The notes beneath the pieces were generated by a model that saw only the letters and a list, made by a program, of their open reading frames with translations, did not search any database and was not told the origin of the DNA. This document shows, piece by piece, positions 1 to 12,037 of a stretch of DNA of 64,000 bases (position 1 is the first letter of the stretch; every line of letters begins with the position of its first letter). The translations under genes and the position numbers were made by a program. The stretch lies in contig JAEVHH010000004.1 in NCBI GenBank assembly GCA_017607445.1, positions 6,076,001 to 6,140,000 of the forward strand, in the 5' to 3' direction. This DNA comes from Histoplasma ohiense (Eukaryota; Ascomycota; Eurotiomycetes; Onygenales; Ajellomycetaceae).

Positions 1-213
1 TTAAGAAGGTAGCAATCTCTATTATTCAAAGCTAATCACTGATCTTCTAATATCTACAGATATCAGTGAGCATTATATAGGCGACTACCACGCGCTACGG
101 CCGCCTATGATGCTGTGTGCTATGTCCCTCTTCATTAATTCTGGTGTGTTCTGTGTTCTTCTATCACCACATAGCTATTTTCTAATATAGATATCTCTGT
201 TGCGCCTATTATA
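1..213 (-). repeat. Partial 3' LTR of chromovirus A1
   Basis: Matches 6873-7085 and 59971-60183 almost base for base, apart from transitions. The last bases are ...cctattata, where the other two copies read ...cctattaca, so the terminal CA has decayed to TA. CpG sites differ among the three copies (for example gcgctacggccg, gtgctacagccg, acactacagctg). Confidence 0.92.
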
Positions 214-232
214 ATTATCTCTCTTCTTCAAA
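214..232 (-). other. Polypurine tract of chromovirus A1
   Basis: The minus strand reads aagaagagagataat directly against the 3' LTR. This is the expected place and composition of the plus-strand primer of an LTR retrotransposon, and A2 has the same sequence beside its 3' LTR (60184-60202). Confidence 0.75.
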
Positions 233-755
233 GGCCTGGTCCCCAGGGCTTCTTACTGCAATGTGCGAAGTTTGTAACATATGCTGCATGGTTAATATTG
301 TATAGAGTTCGCAGGATTGGGCTGGATTAATTGTTGAGATTAATTCTGAAGTGTTGCTGTTTTGGGAGAATGTTTTTCCATCTTCAGTGTCAATGCAGTT
401 CAATCATGATTTAGGCACAACTTCTGAACCCCTTTCCTTTGACTTTTACATCAAAAGTCATACCCTAACAAAATCATCACCACCATCACCATCAACAATT
501 TTTTATTTAAAAAGAATACATCAATTTATCAAACAAAGTACACTGTATCTTTCTATGTGATTTTTATTGCGAAATTCGAAGTTTTGGTTGCATGATTGTA
601 TTTTCCATTTTGGGTTGAGTTTTGTGTTGTTGCAATCTCTTTGATCAACATTGCAATATTGATTCCAATCTCCAACATCTGTTTTTCTTTCTTGTTGCTT
701 TTGCTTTTCCTCCTCCTTTGAATAAGGCCTTGGTACTAATTAAAGTTATGATAGA
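233..755. other. Non-coding interval between 3' LTR and antisense gene (A1)
   Basis: About 520 bp conserved with A2 (60203-60726). I see no coding sequence supported by both copies. On the plus strand the last 120 bp are rich in T and C (ctttcttgttgcttttgcttttcctcctcc around 690-715), as in many fungal promoters, and lie just upstream of the antisense gene's ATG at 756. This could be its promoter and leader; that is inference from composition and position. Confidence 0.5.
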
Positions 756-1906
756 ATGTTAGAACTAGCTGTTTCTGTTGCTGGTTTGAAGTCTATGAAG
801 AGTGATATGCTGTCTGCCATTGAGAGCATTTGCTTGGATTGTCTGGAGAGATTGCAGAACCCCTCAGTATACCCTTGCTTTGTGAACAATGAATGAATAT
901 GCTGTCATGTCTGTCATATATCAAATAGAAGTTGTGCTGCTGTAAGTTTTCTTAAACTGAGATTGTTATGAGTGCTAATGAGTTATAGATGCCTGAGTGC
1001 TTTCATGAAATCAGTCAATCTTTGATTGATGAATTTCATAAGATGCTGCTCTCTGATGAAGTTCTGAATGAGAGATTTGCTACATATCAAACTGCTGTTG
1101 TGAGATTTGTACTTGATGTGCAGATCTACAAGAATGCAGATGAGGTTCTAGAATTCTATGTGAACTCTGATGATTTGTTGTCACAGCAGAATGTGGCATT
1201 TGATCATAGCAGTGTTTCAGAAAGTATGTTTTCACATTCTGCTATTACATCAGTGTCATCCTCACTGAGCCAAGATCTTGGTACATTATTTGAGTTGGCC
1301 GATAATGTAGACAAAGATGAGGAAGTGGACAGTTCCATTGAAGTGTTAGAAAGAAATGCAGCAGCATATTGCTGTTGTTGTATTTGATATTTGACAATGT
1401 CCCCCCATCATCATTGTGAGTCTGCTGAGGGTTGATGTAAAAAATGCAAGCACTGCTCAGTGATGAAGCACATCTGTGTTCTGATAAGTTATTATTCAAA
1501 ACAGATGTTTTTACAGTATATAATATTAACTTTCTATTAGATGTCAGCAGATGCTATTGAATTGACTCAGACAGTTATCAACACTACTGAGAATCTAATT
1601 GTTGCTGATGTGGACACTTTGAATATTAATGTTTTGCAGAATGCTGTGACTGTGGTGATTAGATTCTTTGCTGTGAAGATCTGAGAGATTCAATGAGACA
1701 GTTCTTCTGAGGCTTCAGCTGAAACAGTGATTGATGAGGTCTCAGTGGTTACATTGCTGATCACAGCTTCCAAGTCATCATTGAAACATTGTGCTTTATC
1801 AGTTGAGGAAATCTGGGATAATAAGCAGGTTTGTCTTGATGACAATTTCTTGAATGACACTGGCCAAGCTGAGGCAGATCTGTTTTTTAATCTCTGAGTG
1901 GAATAA
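756..1906 (+). pseudogene. Antisense three-exon cysteine-rich gene inside chromovirus A1
   Basis: Plus-strand gene opposite to gag-pol. Exons are 756-941, 989-1483 and 1541-1906 (62, 165 and 122 codons, the last including TAA), identical in length to the copy in A2. Intron 1 (942-988) starts GTAAGT, has CTAAT near its end and finishes TAG. Intron 2 (1484-1540) ends in TAG but its donor is ATAAGT, where A2 keeps GTAAGT, so splicing is probably lost here. The start of the protein carries a C-x2-C...C...CC-x2-C-x6-C pattern, and a second Cys/His cluster (CKKC, CKHC) lies near the end of exon 2. There are six in-frame TGA codons and no TAA or TAG before the end. One TGA (near 1434) is CAA in A2, implying an ancestral CGA. 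The family is unknown to me; zinc binding is inferred from cysteine spacing. The stop lies 14 bp from the pol stop, so the two genes converge. Confidence 0.7.
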
Positions 1907-1919
1907 GTATATCCAGCAG

Positions 1920-4900
1920 TTATTGTTGTCTTCTTTGTTTTTGTTTACTGACTGACTCTTGATAGGTTTTATTAAACTGTTCCAAGTACTTCTGACTGTT
2001 CATCAAGTTTTCCTCAGATTCCCAAGAATTATCTGTGTCTGTACAATCTTTTCATTTGACAAGATATTGTGTTTGACTGTGGTACTGATGCTTGTCTAAT
2101 ATAGCTTCAACTTCCCATTTCTCTTGCATGTCTATAATTATCAGTTCTGCTTGCAGGATTTGTCTGTCGCGCATGTGATATGGTTTGAGAAGGGAAACAT
2201 GGAATATGAGATGAATTCTTTTATATTACAGTGTGAGTTTCAGTTTGTACACCTGCATACTGTGAATATCAATTATTTGGAAGAGACTCAAAAATTGATG
2301 ATCTAGTTTGGGTGAGGATCACAAGGTGGATATATTTTTTGCATGCAGCATTACTCAGTTCTCTATCTTAAAGCTTTTTGATATATGACACTGATCATAA
2401 TACTTTTTCTCAGCTGCTTTGACAGCTTCCAGACATTCTCAGATTTTGTTCTCTGCTTGCTTCATCCATTTCACTTGTTCCATTGCTGATTTTGATGCAC
2501 TCATGCTTGGGGGTTCTATGTCTATGTGAAGTTCAGTTGGTCGGCTGATCATTGCTTCAGATGATGTCATTTTTATCAATGTGTGGAAGGCATTGTTATA
2601 TGCTCATTGCACCAGAGGAATCCATTCTATCCAATTATCTTGCTGATAGCTGCAATATGTGTGAAGATAATGTTCAATCACCTGGTTCAATCATTCTGTT
2701 TGGCTGTCGGTTTGCGGGTGGAATGCCATTGATAATTTTTGTTGGACATGGAGCAGATAACACAATGTCAATCAAAACTTGCTATTTATTAATGAATCTT
2801 GGTCATTAATAATGTTCGCAGGTAGGCCAAAGTTCTTCACAATCCTTCATACAATAATGTCCATGAGTTCTTCTGCATCTAGCTCTGAAGATGTGGGCAC
2901 AATTATGACTCATTTGATGAATAAATCAACAAATATGACAATAGCATTATAGATTTGACTTCTCTTTTTATTATCTGGCAGGTCTTCAATAAAGTTCATG
3001 CTAATTGTATGCCATTTCTTATCTGGCACTGGATGTGGTTGTAGCAACCTGTACAGCTTGTGCTGTGGTATTTTGATATGTTGGCAAACATCGCAAGTTC
3101 TCACATATTCTGCAATCTCATTGCTCATACCATGCCACAAGTACTTGTGTTTGATTGCTTTGATGATTTTGTCACATCCAAAATGACCACCTTGGGGATC
3201 ATTGTGGTTCATTTTCATTATTTCATGTCTTACAGCCTTGTCTTGTGATATGTAGACTTTATCATCTTTCCTGAGTAGGCCATCTTTATCTACTGCTCAG
3301 ATTGAATGATTATCTATACTAGTGTCACTCATCTCTAGTCTTCTGCAAAGTTCAGATATGTCAGTGTCTCTATTCTGAATCTGCAGTAAGAGTTCAATGA
3401 TAGATTCAGCTATCTCTTTGTGATAGACTGTCTCAGACTCAAATACCTTGACAGCTAGAATCTGTGACATCAGAGTCTCTAGATTTAATCTCATAACATC
3501 TGTGATTTTGTTCTCATCTGCAGATGCATTCTTTATTCTGCAGAGGTTGTTGTCATCAATGACTACAGACTTCTTCATTCAACAATTTTCATTAGCTTGC
3601 AGATCTTTTCACATCATCTTGACACATTGATCTAATTTTGTGTTTTCTTTTGTCTTTAGTGATTTAAAGATTCTCTTACACAGCTTCTCTTGCAGAATAG
3701 AAAGCTCTGTCAAGAAAGCTATATGTTTCACAAAATCTGAGTGACAACTTGGTGCATCTGCAGGATTATTTTTCTCAGAACAGTGCTCTATTTCAAAATC
3801 AAATGCTGAGAGCATTTCCATTCAGTGAATCTGACATTCATTTAACTGCTTCATTGTCATGAAGTGCTGGAGGTTGATATGATCAGATAAAACAATTATT
3901 GAGTGCCTGCTATCATATAAGTAGTGATGCTATTGCCTGAAAGCTTCTACAATCAGTAACATTTCTAGATCATATGTTTGATAACATCTTTCTGTTTCTG
4001 TGAGCTTTCTAGACCAAAACATGATTGAGTGTCAGTGATTATCATTCATTAATTGTGATATTACTGTGGTGATTGCAACATCAGATCCATTCATTTCTAT
4101 ATGAAGTTTTTGCTGCAGATCAAAGTGGACCAACAATGGTGCTTTTGTAAAGCATTCTTTTAACTGCAAAATTGTGTGCTTGCAGTTTTTGTCTAACTGG
4201 ACAGATGTGTTATTCTTCCCTCTTTTCATTTCATAACCTTTTAACAATTCAGTCAGAGGTGCTGTTATTATCGAGAACTTGTATATGAATTGATGATAGA
4301 AATTGATGAATTCTAGAAATATTTGCAATTTGTTTATAGTTTGCAGTTCTGGCCAATCTAGAATTGTGTCAATGCAGTGTTTCTTGACAGTAATGCTCTG
4401 CATGGTAACCACAAAACCCAAAAATCCAATTTCTGTTGTGTGGAATGTACACTTACTAAGTTTGGCATATAGTCTCCATCACCTTAACTGTTCCAGCACG
4501 TTCTTAACATGGACGACATGTTCATCAAATGTGTTTGAATAGATTACAATATTGTCAAGATAAGCCATGCAATATACATCTAAAAGGTTGCTGAGAGCTT
4601 TGTTGATATAAGATTGGAAGATTACAGAGGCATTGATTAGCTCAAAAGATAAGACTAGATATTCAAAGTGTTCATATCATGTTTGAAATGCTGTTTTTCA
4701 TTCATTCTCTGCTTGTATATGAATTCTATGATACGCGTCTCTAAGGTTCAGTTGTGTATATATTTTGGCACCTGCTAATCTATCAAGTATTTCACTTATC
4801 AAGGGCAGTGGATATCAATTCTTGACTGTTATTTCATTCAATCCTTGATAATCTACACAAAGATGCAGGGTTCCATCTTTCTTGGGTGTGAATAATACTG

Positions 4901-5640
4901 GTGCACTGGCTGGGCTCTTGAATAGATGTATCCAATTCTTCTCTAATGTCTTTTTGATATATTCTCGGAGGACAGAGAGTTCTTGAGGTGATAAGTTATA
5001 TATCAATCAGTATGAAGATTCCTTGCCAGATTTGAGCTCTATAACATGATCATGAGATGCATGTTCTGCATCAGATATGTCTTCTCAAAATACATCAAGA
5101 TAATCTTTATAATCATCTGAGATATTTGGCTCAGTTGCTGCACTCGCAGCTCATAATGATAAGGCAGTGAATATAATATTGCCATCATCAATTAGTGTTG
5201 TGAATTCTTTAGCAGTATCCAGATGCATGTGGTTAATATTTGATGCTTTTCTATAGATTCAGCATCTTCACACCCAGTTGATATTGAGGTTCACAGCTTT
5301 CAATCACAGCATGCTCAAAATTACATCATATCTGCTAATGTCAGCCTCTTTGAAATGGTGGAATCCTTCTTGAAGAATGTGTTCATCATCAATAATCTTC
5401 ATTGCAGCTCTTTGTTGTTCATATGATTTAATCTTATGATTATCAACTGCTTCCACTACTTTTGATTTACCTTCTGCCTTTGAGAAATATTTTGATGCCC
5501 AGGTGTGGGACACAAAGTTCACATCTGTGTCAGAATTCACTAGCATCCACACCATCAACCATTCCACTTCTGTCAGCATCCATGTATTCATCACCAATAA
5601 TTGTTTATCTTGCAGTCTAGTTGTTCATATTTCCAATGCA
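1920..5640 (-). pseudogene. pol: Decayed pol of chromovirus A1 (PR-RT-RNase H-integrase-chromodomain)
   Basis: Read on the minus strand. Protease around 5304-5640: the usual DSG triad reads NSD (LVNSDTDVNFVS), so the active site has decayed. RT about 4150-5006: the block SAPVLFTPKKDGTLHLCVDY is clear, and the catalytic motif near 4555 is YLDN instead of YLDD. RNase H about 3600-4150, with FDFEIEHCSEKNNPADAPS near its end. Integrase HHCC region 3060-3218 (H...H, then CDVC), core through about 2915, and AYNN...PSEAM-type C-terminal sequence to about 2300. The chromodomain about 1965-2125 is seen better in A2 (QYLVKW...DNSWK). Many internal stops, mostly TGA at Trp or Arg positions. The frame closes with TAA at 1920-1922, just beyond the antisense gene. 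Confidence 0.88.
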
Positions 5641-6709
5641 GCAGCTGCTCCTACAATTGGAATTGCTGGTTTTTTGCTTGTTGAACTTGGTTGCACTTTT
5701 CAGAGTGTAATATTCAACAATCATTTGCAATATGACCCTTCTTATGACAGTGAGAACACTCCTTCATCCAGTTATATTTATCTTTCTTGATTTGTTCAGT
5801 TGAATCTGTTTGTTCCTCTCATTTCCTCTTGTTTCAATGATTGCTAGATTTATCAGAATGATGCTGATTCTCTACAAATATCACAGATCTTTCTTTGTGA
5901 ATAGCATGCTGTCACTCTGGCATATTTTCCTCAAGAGTCTGTAGAGTTTGAAGCAACTCTTTATAGTTCTGAAGCTCTTGATTTCAACAGTTGAGTTCTG
6001 TGTGTAATATCTTCAACATCTTACTACACAAGTTATCCATTCTTTGTTCTTCACTATATGGGGATAAGTAGTACTCTCAGTCTTTGAGATATTTAGAGAA
6101 ATCATGTATTGATTGCCATTCTTGTTGCTTTGCATCTTGAAACTTTTGACTCACCAATTGGTGCTGGTTCTGTGGATTGTTAATTTGTATTTCTAGATGT
6201 GATAACATATTGTCAAAAGTCAACAGTGTTGCTCCTTTACATCTCTCATATGATGATACAAAATTCAATCATTTCTGCTTAACATGGATGTCAAGATAGA
6301 GTTTAGCATCATTTATCTTGTGTTCTTCCTTTCAATAATACCAGCAGTGGCATGTAAAGAGAGTCAACATGCAATCTTTATAGTCCTTGAATTCTAACAT
6401 ATTTTTTCCTTGATAATAGTTCTTAATCTTCAACCTCAGTGATGTTTCATTATCATCATCTGTATTGTTCACAGATTGATTTTGCAGTGGTTCTGTGGTG
6501 ATATTCTGAGTTAATTGAGGCTCAATGAGAGTATCTCCATGAATCTGCACTTCCAACTCATTGAGCCACTGTTGTGCATGCAGAATAGCTAATTGCTGCT
6601 CTCATTCATGAATTTGATCATTCAACTGTTGCAAACGCGCATTGTGATCATCGGAGGCAGTAGAAGATTCAGGTTGGTTTTCAAGGGATCTTGCACATGT
6701 CAAAACCAT
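5641..6709 (-). pseudogene. gag: Decayed gag of chromovirus A1
   Basis: Capsid/nucleocapsid gene of the element. An ATG at 6709-6707 opens a glutamine-rich N-terminal segment (about 6330-6700) broken by one TGA. A CCHC knuckle of form C-x2-C-x4-H-x4-C (CSHCHKKGHIANDC) lies at about 5700-5765, just before the protease. Internal stops interrupt the frame at several places. The start is chosen because it is the first ATG after the LTR that runs into recognisable gag; no second copy of this region exists in the window to test it. Confidence 0.75.
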
Positions 6710-6796
6710 CTTGCATGTTTTAACTAATGTTGTGTGTTTTAACTAACATTGCATGCTTTATTGTAGATGTGTGTAACAACAGACCACTCAAATAAA

Positions 6797-6814
6797 GTTT
6801 AGAGTGATTAGAAT
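6797..6814 (-). other. Probable primer-binding site of chromovirus A1 (not TGG-type)
   Basis: Directly inside the 5' LTR the minus strand reads attctaatcactctaaac. It shares the 12-mer TTCTAATCACTC with family B at the same position (one copy exactly, two by a CpG-type change). It does not begin TGG, so it does not match a tRNA 3' end. Position and conservation between two families argue that it is the priming site. Confidence 0.5.
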
Positions 6815-7085
6815 TGTAAGAGATGGTTGTAGATATAATTATGAGAGTAGTGTGAAGTACACATGTAGAATGTTAAGAAGGTAGCAATCTCTATTATTCA
6901 AAGCTAATCACTGATCTTCTAATATCTACAGATATCAGCAAGCATTATATAGGTGACTACCATGTGCTACAGCCGCCTATGGTGCCGTGTGCTATGTCCC
7001 TCTTCATTAATTCTGGCGTGTTCTGTGTTCTTCTATCGCCATATAGCTATTTCCTAATATAGATATCTCCGTTGCGCCTATTACA
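6815..7085 (-). repeat. 5' LTR of chromovirus A1 (271 bp)
   Basis: Begins TG (tgtaagagatgg) and ends CA (cctattaca) on the plus strand, and has exactly the length of the A2 LTR (59913-60183, 271 bp). The right junction falls inside LINE A ORF1. Confidence 0.95.
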
Positions 7086-7087
7086 CA

Positions 7088-8071
7088 AGTCTTATTTTTC
7101 AAATGAGAAATGAGATAAATCATGCATTAAACTCTGTCTTTGAATCTGAACTACACAGATCAGTTGTAGCTTCAGTTGAAAGCTCTTTTCTTGAAAATTC
7201 AATAATTCTCACTATCATGCCTGAGTTCAATTCTGATTTTCTGATTCAAAATCAACAGATCTGGACCCCCATAGTAAAATCTCTTTTAAAAACTGAGATT
7301 TCAGTGGAAAAAGATGAGAAATGGAGCAAGTTTGTTCCCCATGACATATCTACAGCAATCTTCAATCATGATGATGGACTGATTCAACTTCAGCATGAAA
7401 TTGAAGACTTCAATTCAATCAAATTAAAAAAGCTGCCAATTTGGCTGAACAATGAGAAGCAAAGAGAAAATAGACAAAATGCTTCAGTGCTAATCATAAC
7501 TGAGTCATTTGAACAGTCTAAACTCTCCTTTGTAAGAATTGCTGGTATGAGAATGAGAACATATGAATTTAAAGATACAAGAGAAAATCTAAAATCTCAA
7601 ATTCAGTGTTCAAATTGTCAGAAGTATGATCATTTTGCAAATCTCTGTAAGAGAAATGTAAGATGTCAAATTTGTGCTCAATCTCACAAAACAGCTGAGC
7701 ACAGTTGTCATCTATGTTTGAAAAAGGGAAAATTGTGTGAACATTCCAAATCCATTGCAAAGTGTGCCAATTGTAAAGAGCCCCATTTTGCAAATTCAAA
7801 AGAATGTGTATTTGCTCCCAAATCAGGAAAGTCATCAGTACAGACAAATAACTCAGTCTCTACTAATGTAAATAATAGCAATAAACAAAAAAGGAGAAAT
7901 TCTCAACTCTCTGAATCTGCTATCTCTGAACCTTCTGCAAAGCAAAAAATTAGATCACAGAAGTCATCAAGAACCCCTGTTCAAACAAAGATAAGAGATA
8001 CACATATGCAGAATATGATAGCAGTTGAAGTTGTGAATAATAGCTTCAGTCTATTATCTGACTCTGAATAA
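7088..8071 (+). CDS. LINE A ORF1 (RNA-binding, zinc knuckles), 5' end cut off by insertion
   Basis: Open frame entering from the chromovirus junction and ending at TAA 8069-8071. LINE B shows the full product would be about 504 residues; about 327 remain here. The protein is lysine-rich and has zinc-knuckle sequence in its second half: CSNCQKYDHFANLC at about 7606-7650, then CQICAQSHKTAEHSC and CANCKEPHFANSKEC up to about 7810. Such knuckles are typical of ORF1 proteins that coat LINE RNA. At 7100-7102 this copy has CAA where LINE B has a TAA stop, so this stretch is the less damaged version. ORF2 starts 27 nt after the stop. Confidence 0.85.
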   Translation, partial: SLIFQMRNEINHALNSVFESELHRSVVASVESSFLENSIILTIMPEFNSDFLIQNQQIWTPIVKSLLKTEISVEKDEKWSKFVPHDISTAIFNHDDGLIQLQHEIEDFNSIKLKKLPIWLNNEKQRENRQNASVLIITESFEQSKLSFVRIAGMRMRTYEFKDTRENLKSQIQCSNCQKYDHFANLCKRNVRCQICAQSHKTAEHSCHLCLKKGKLCEHSKSIAKCANCKEPHFANSKECVFAPKSGKSSVQTNNSVSTNVNNSNKQKRRNSQLSESAISEPSAKQKIRSQKSSRTPVQTKIRDTHMQNMIAVEVVNNSFSLLSDSE

Positions 8072-8098
8072 AGAGAAACACTTCTTAATATTTGTGTA

Positions 8099-11000
8099 AT
8101 GTCAGAAAAACAACAAAAAAATGTTAAAAGCTCTACAAAAATCAAATTTATTCAAAATAATGTGGACAGAACAAATCCATGTCTTTATTCCTGTTTACAA
8201 ATTGACTATGAGCAAAAGGCAGATTTCATTCTTGTTCAAGAACCCAGACTTGATGCTGATCAAGAGTATAGTGTATCTCATCCAGCATACTATTGTTTTT
8301 TACCAGAGAAAACAGATATTAGAGTTAGAGTGGCAATTTATGCTAGAAAGAATTCAAGATTTCAATTCAATCTGAGATATGATTTGATATCTGACTCTGA
8401 TATTCTTGTTGGTGACATTGTAGATATGAAAAAACAGTTTGAAAATATTCAATTAATCAATATCTACAATGAAAGATCACTGAGAGAAAACAATAGAACT
8501 TGGACATTTGATAGATGTTTAATGCAGTTGAAATCAGAAAAGAACTCAATAATCATGGGGGATTTCAATGCTCATCACTCTTGGTGGAATTCAGAAAGAA
8601 CTCAATCAATTAGAGCTGAAAATCTAGTTGAATGAGCACTTTTAAACAAACTAGAGTTGATAAATGAGCAAGATATTCCCACTTTTCACAAGCCAGGTTT
8701 GAGACAGAAGTCAATTATCAATCTATGTTTTTTCTCTAAGAATCTATATGAGAATAAACATTTTAATTGGTATGTTGACTCAAATGAAACAAATGGTGCT
8801 GCCACTGGACATGAGATAATTCAAGTTGATATGGAATTGGATAGTAATCAAACAGTTCAAAACCCATTATATTCAAATCAATACAACTTTGAAAAAGCTC
8901 AGTGGACAGAAGTGAAAAGAATGATTGAAAAGTTGAAATTAGAGAATAGAGAAACTCTTTATTGGAAATCAGATACAAATCTTACAGATAAAATGCTTGA
9001 AGACAGAGCAAATTTAATCACTGAGATTATTCTTTCAAGTATAAAGAAATATATTCCATTGAAAAGAGTCTCTGAATTCTCTAAGCCTTGGTGGAATGAT
9101 GAGATTTTAAATAAAAGAAGACATTTAGCTAGAGTTAAAAAAGATTGAAAAGAAGATCTTGTTTCATTTGAGTATTTAAAGAATATTAGAAATGATTATT
9201 TCTCAACAATTAAAAAGGCAAAGACTGATTGTTGGAATAACTTTCTAGAAAATGCTCAGAGGAAAGACATCTTCAAAGCTTTTAGATATACTAAGTCAAA
9301 AACAATGTCTAAGCTACCAACATTAACTTATAATTTCCAGAATGAGGAGATTATAGCTAGCTCATTTGAAGATAAATGTCAAGGTTTAATGAGAATATTA
9401 TTTCCATCATCAAATAATTCAACTGAGATTTGTTCTTTGCAAGAAGATAATGAATATGAACATGATAAGAAATGGGAATGGTCTGACTTAACTGAAGATG
9501 AATTAAAGACAGCTATCTTTTCATCTTCAAAGGCCACAGCAGCAGGAGCTGATACTATAAATCATTTAATAATTCAAGAGCTTTATTCAGTACTAAAAGA
9601 TGAGCTCATTGAATTATTCTCAAATCTTTTGAAATATGGGTATCATTCTAAGTGCTGGAGGCATGCTGTTGGAGTTATTCTTTCAAAACCCAATAGAAAA
9701 CCAACTATTCCTAAATCTTATAGAGTGATATCTCTGCTGAATTGCCTGGGAACAATTCTGGAAAAGATAATTGCAACTAGATTGTCTTTTCTATCTGCTA
9801 CTACTGATCTATTATATGATGATCAAATGGGAAGTAGAAAGCAAAACTCAGCAATTGATACAGTTCTCTCTGTAGTTCATGATATTCAACTTGCAAAGAA
9901 TGAAAAAATGGTTACAACTGCAATGTTTATTGATATAAAAGATGCATTTGATTGTGTTTCACTTTCTCAAATGATCAATACTTTGATAGAACTGAGAATG
10001 CCAAAGTCTCTCATTAAGTGAGTTATCTGTTTCATGTCAAAAAGAACTATTCAGTTGCTTTTTGATGGAATGAGACAAGATATAACAGATATTGAGATAG
10101 GAGTTCCTCAGGGTTCCCCAGTCTCATCCATTTTGTTTGCTATATTTATCAAGTTTCTATTTATTGATAGACAAATGGCAATTATGGTGAGAACTCCAAG
10201 CTATGTGGATGATTTAGACCTAGTTGTAAGCTCAGAATCAATTGTGAATAACTGCAATTTGATTGAGCAAGCAGCAACTGAAATGATTGAAAAAGCAAAA
10301 TCAAAAAACATTGTTTTTGATATGGACAAAACTGAATTAATTCATTTTTATCCAAATTTCAGAGAAAAAGATACTGAAGTTAAGCTTTTAAATCATTCAG
10401 TTAAATCTAAAAACTCAGTTAGATGGCTTGGTGTCTGGTTAGATTCTCAATTGAATTTTAAATCTTATGTGCAAATAAAAACTGCAAATGCTGAAAGAAT
10501 TTTAAACAGTATATTGAGACTTTCAAATACTGAAAGAGGTCTGACATTTCAAGCAATGAGACAATTATATATTGCCTGTGTGACCTCTGTTTCAGATTAT
10601 GCAGTTCAGGTGTGGTGGAGAGGTCAAAAACACTTTATAGAAAGGTTTCAAAAACTTCAAAACTCAGCTTTAAGAAAGATTCTAGAAGTATTCAAAACTA
10701 CTCCAATTAAAGCTATAGAAATTGAAGCCTCTATTTCTCCACCACAAGTGAGATTTGATAAAATCTATATGAATTATGCTCTCAGAATTATGAAGCTATA
10801 TTCACATCATTCTATTAGAAAGAGAGTTTCAAGTTCTTTTTCAAATGAGTCAAATGGATTAGAATTAGATTGGGAACATTATCTTGATTGAAATGAGACT
10901 GATTTATCTGAAAATTCAAGTTCTTTACAAAGAAGAAGGATACCATCTCAGTTATTTAGAATTTGCTCAATGATTAAGAACTGTTTCTCTAGTTTAAATG

Positions 11001-12037
11001 TAGAGAGAGTAGCTATTGAAAATCTCTCTCCTTGAAAGAAAAGTCTTGATAATCTTGTTGATTTAAACATTAGTCAACTTTCAAAAGAAGATCAGACTCA
11101 AGAACATTTAAAGCTTTTGAAACAAATGAAAAATAAAGCAATTCTTATATACACTGATGGCTCAAAATGTGAGAAAACAGGCAATCATGGAGCTGGAATA
11201 GCATATTCAGAAAATGATAAAAACTATATTCTTGATTCTTGGCAAATTGGAAAAGAGTCAGAAGTTTTTAATGCTGAATTATTTGCAGTTTCAAGAGCTT
11301 TCAAATTGATTGAAATGAAGATTGAACAATGGAAAAGATTTGAGCAAATTTGAATATTCTCTGATAGTCAAGCAGAGCTTAAAAGACTTCAAAGTAATAA
11401 AATCAGCAGTGGACAGTCAATGCTAGAGCTGATTTTGAAAAGTGTTCAAAATATCCAAAGAAAAATCTCACTCAATTGTTCTATTCATCTTCACTGGGTG
11501 CCTGCTCACATGGGTATATATGGCAATGAAATGGCTGATAAAGCTGCAAAAAGAGCCACTGAGTTAGAAGTCTGCTGTCAAAGAATTGTAACATGGTCTT
11601 TTATTAAAAGAAGAATAAGAGAATTATGTTTACAAAAGTGGCAAGATGTCTGGTTCATGCAAAGAAAAAGTGTGCATTATTCCAGATTTGAAACTAAGCC
11701 AAAGTGGAAGACTTGCTCAATAAAGTGTAAGAAGAAACTTTTTGCTACAATAATGCAGCTAAAGCTTAGACATGGATATTTCAAATCATATTTAGCAAAG
11801 TTTAAAGATGATTTAAATGATCTATATTCAGATTGTCAGTTATATGAAAATCCAGAGCATCTTCTGTTACTTTGTACAAAGTATTCAGAACTAAGATTGA
11901 GACTGAGAGAGAAGTATCAACTGAATCAGTTAAGTTTGAGTTTGTTATTCAATACAAAAGCTGGAAATATGTTCTTAATTGAATATTTAAATGAGTCAAA
12001 TGTTGCTACAAGAGCTTTTTTGAATAGTGTCACTTGA
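8099..12037 (+). pseudogene. LINE A ORF2: APE endonuclease-reverse transcriptase-RNase H
   Basis: One frame of 1,313 codons including the stop, without indels and equal in length to LINE B ORF2. APE domain about 8130-8800: VQEPRL, then GDFNAHHSWW at about 8560-8590. RT about 9590-10430: FIDIKDAFDCVS, GVPQGSPVSSILFAIF and the catalytic YVDD at about 10202. RNase H about 11130-11590: YTDGS, AELFAVSRA, HLHWVPAHMGIYGNEMADKA. A Cys/His motif near the C-terminus (CQLYENPEHLLLLC) is usual in such LINEs. Six internal TGA codons (8633, 9146, 10019, 10889, 11033, 11351) and no other stops. Four are TGG (Trp) in LINE B; those at 9146 and 11033 are TGA in both copies. Confidence 0.92.

Larger units (their letters stand above)
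1..7085 (-). mobile_element. Ty3/gypsy chromovirus A1 (family A), 3' LTR cut by window start
   Basis: LTR retrotransposon read on the minus strand. The right (5') LTR is complete and the left (3') LTR is cut by the window edge. Order on the minus strand: 5' LTR, primer site, gag with CCHC knuckle, protease, RT, RNase H, integrase, chromodomain, then an antisense cysteine-rich gene, polypurine tract and 3' LTR. It sits in ORF1 of LINE A: the bases after 7085 (caagtcttattt) continue exactly the ORF1 sequence seen uninterrupted in LINE B near 48030. The left target duplicate, expected to read caagt or similar, lies outside the window. A2 at the far right is the same family on the same strand. 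Confidence 0.93.

Noticed and set aside
2124..2809. Plus-strand frames opposite to integrase in A1 and A2 (2124-2306, 2552-2809, 62390-62780)
   Set aside because: Shadows of the integrase and chromodomain frames; no intron, start or composition signal of their own, unlike the antisense gene at 756-1906.
8121..8375. 84-codon frame overlapping LINE ORF2 in another frame, identical in both copies
   Set aside because: Identity reflects the close similarity of the two LINE copies; it overlaps the conserved endonuclease frame and has no features of its own.
8099..12037. Nuclear genetic code with TGA read as tryptophan, suggested by frames open except for TGA
   Set aside because: TGG is common in the same frames, copies differ TGG versus TGA at the same codon, and in the chromoviruses TGA also replaces arginine codons (for example the Arg of the NRYPL block in C2). 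In A1/A2 one TGA corresponds to CAA and one to CAG. C-to-T decay at CG and CC explains all of these.
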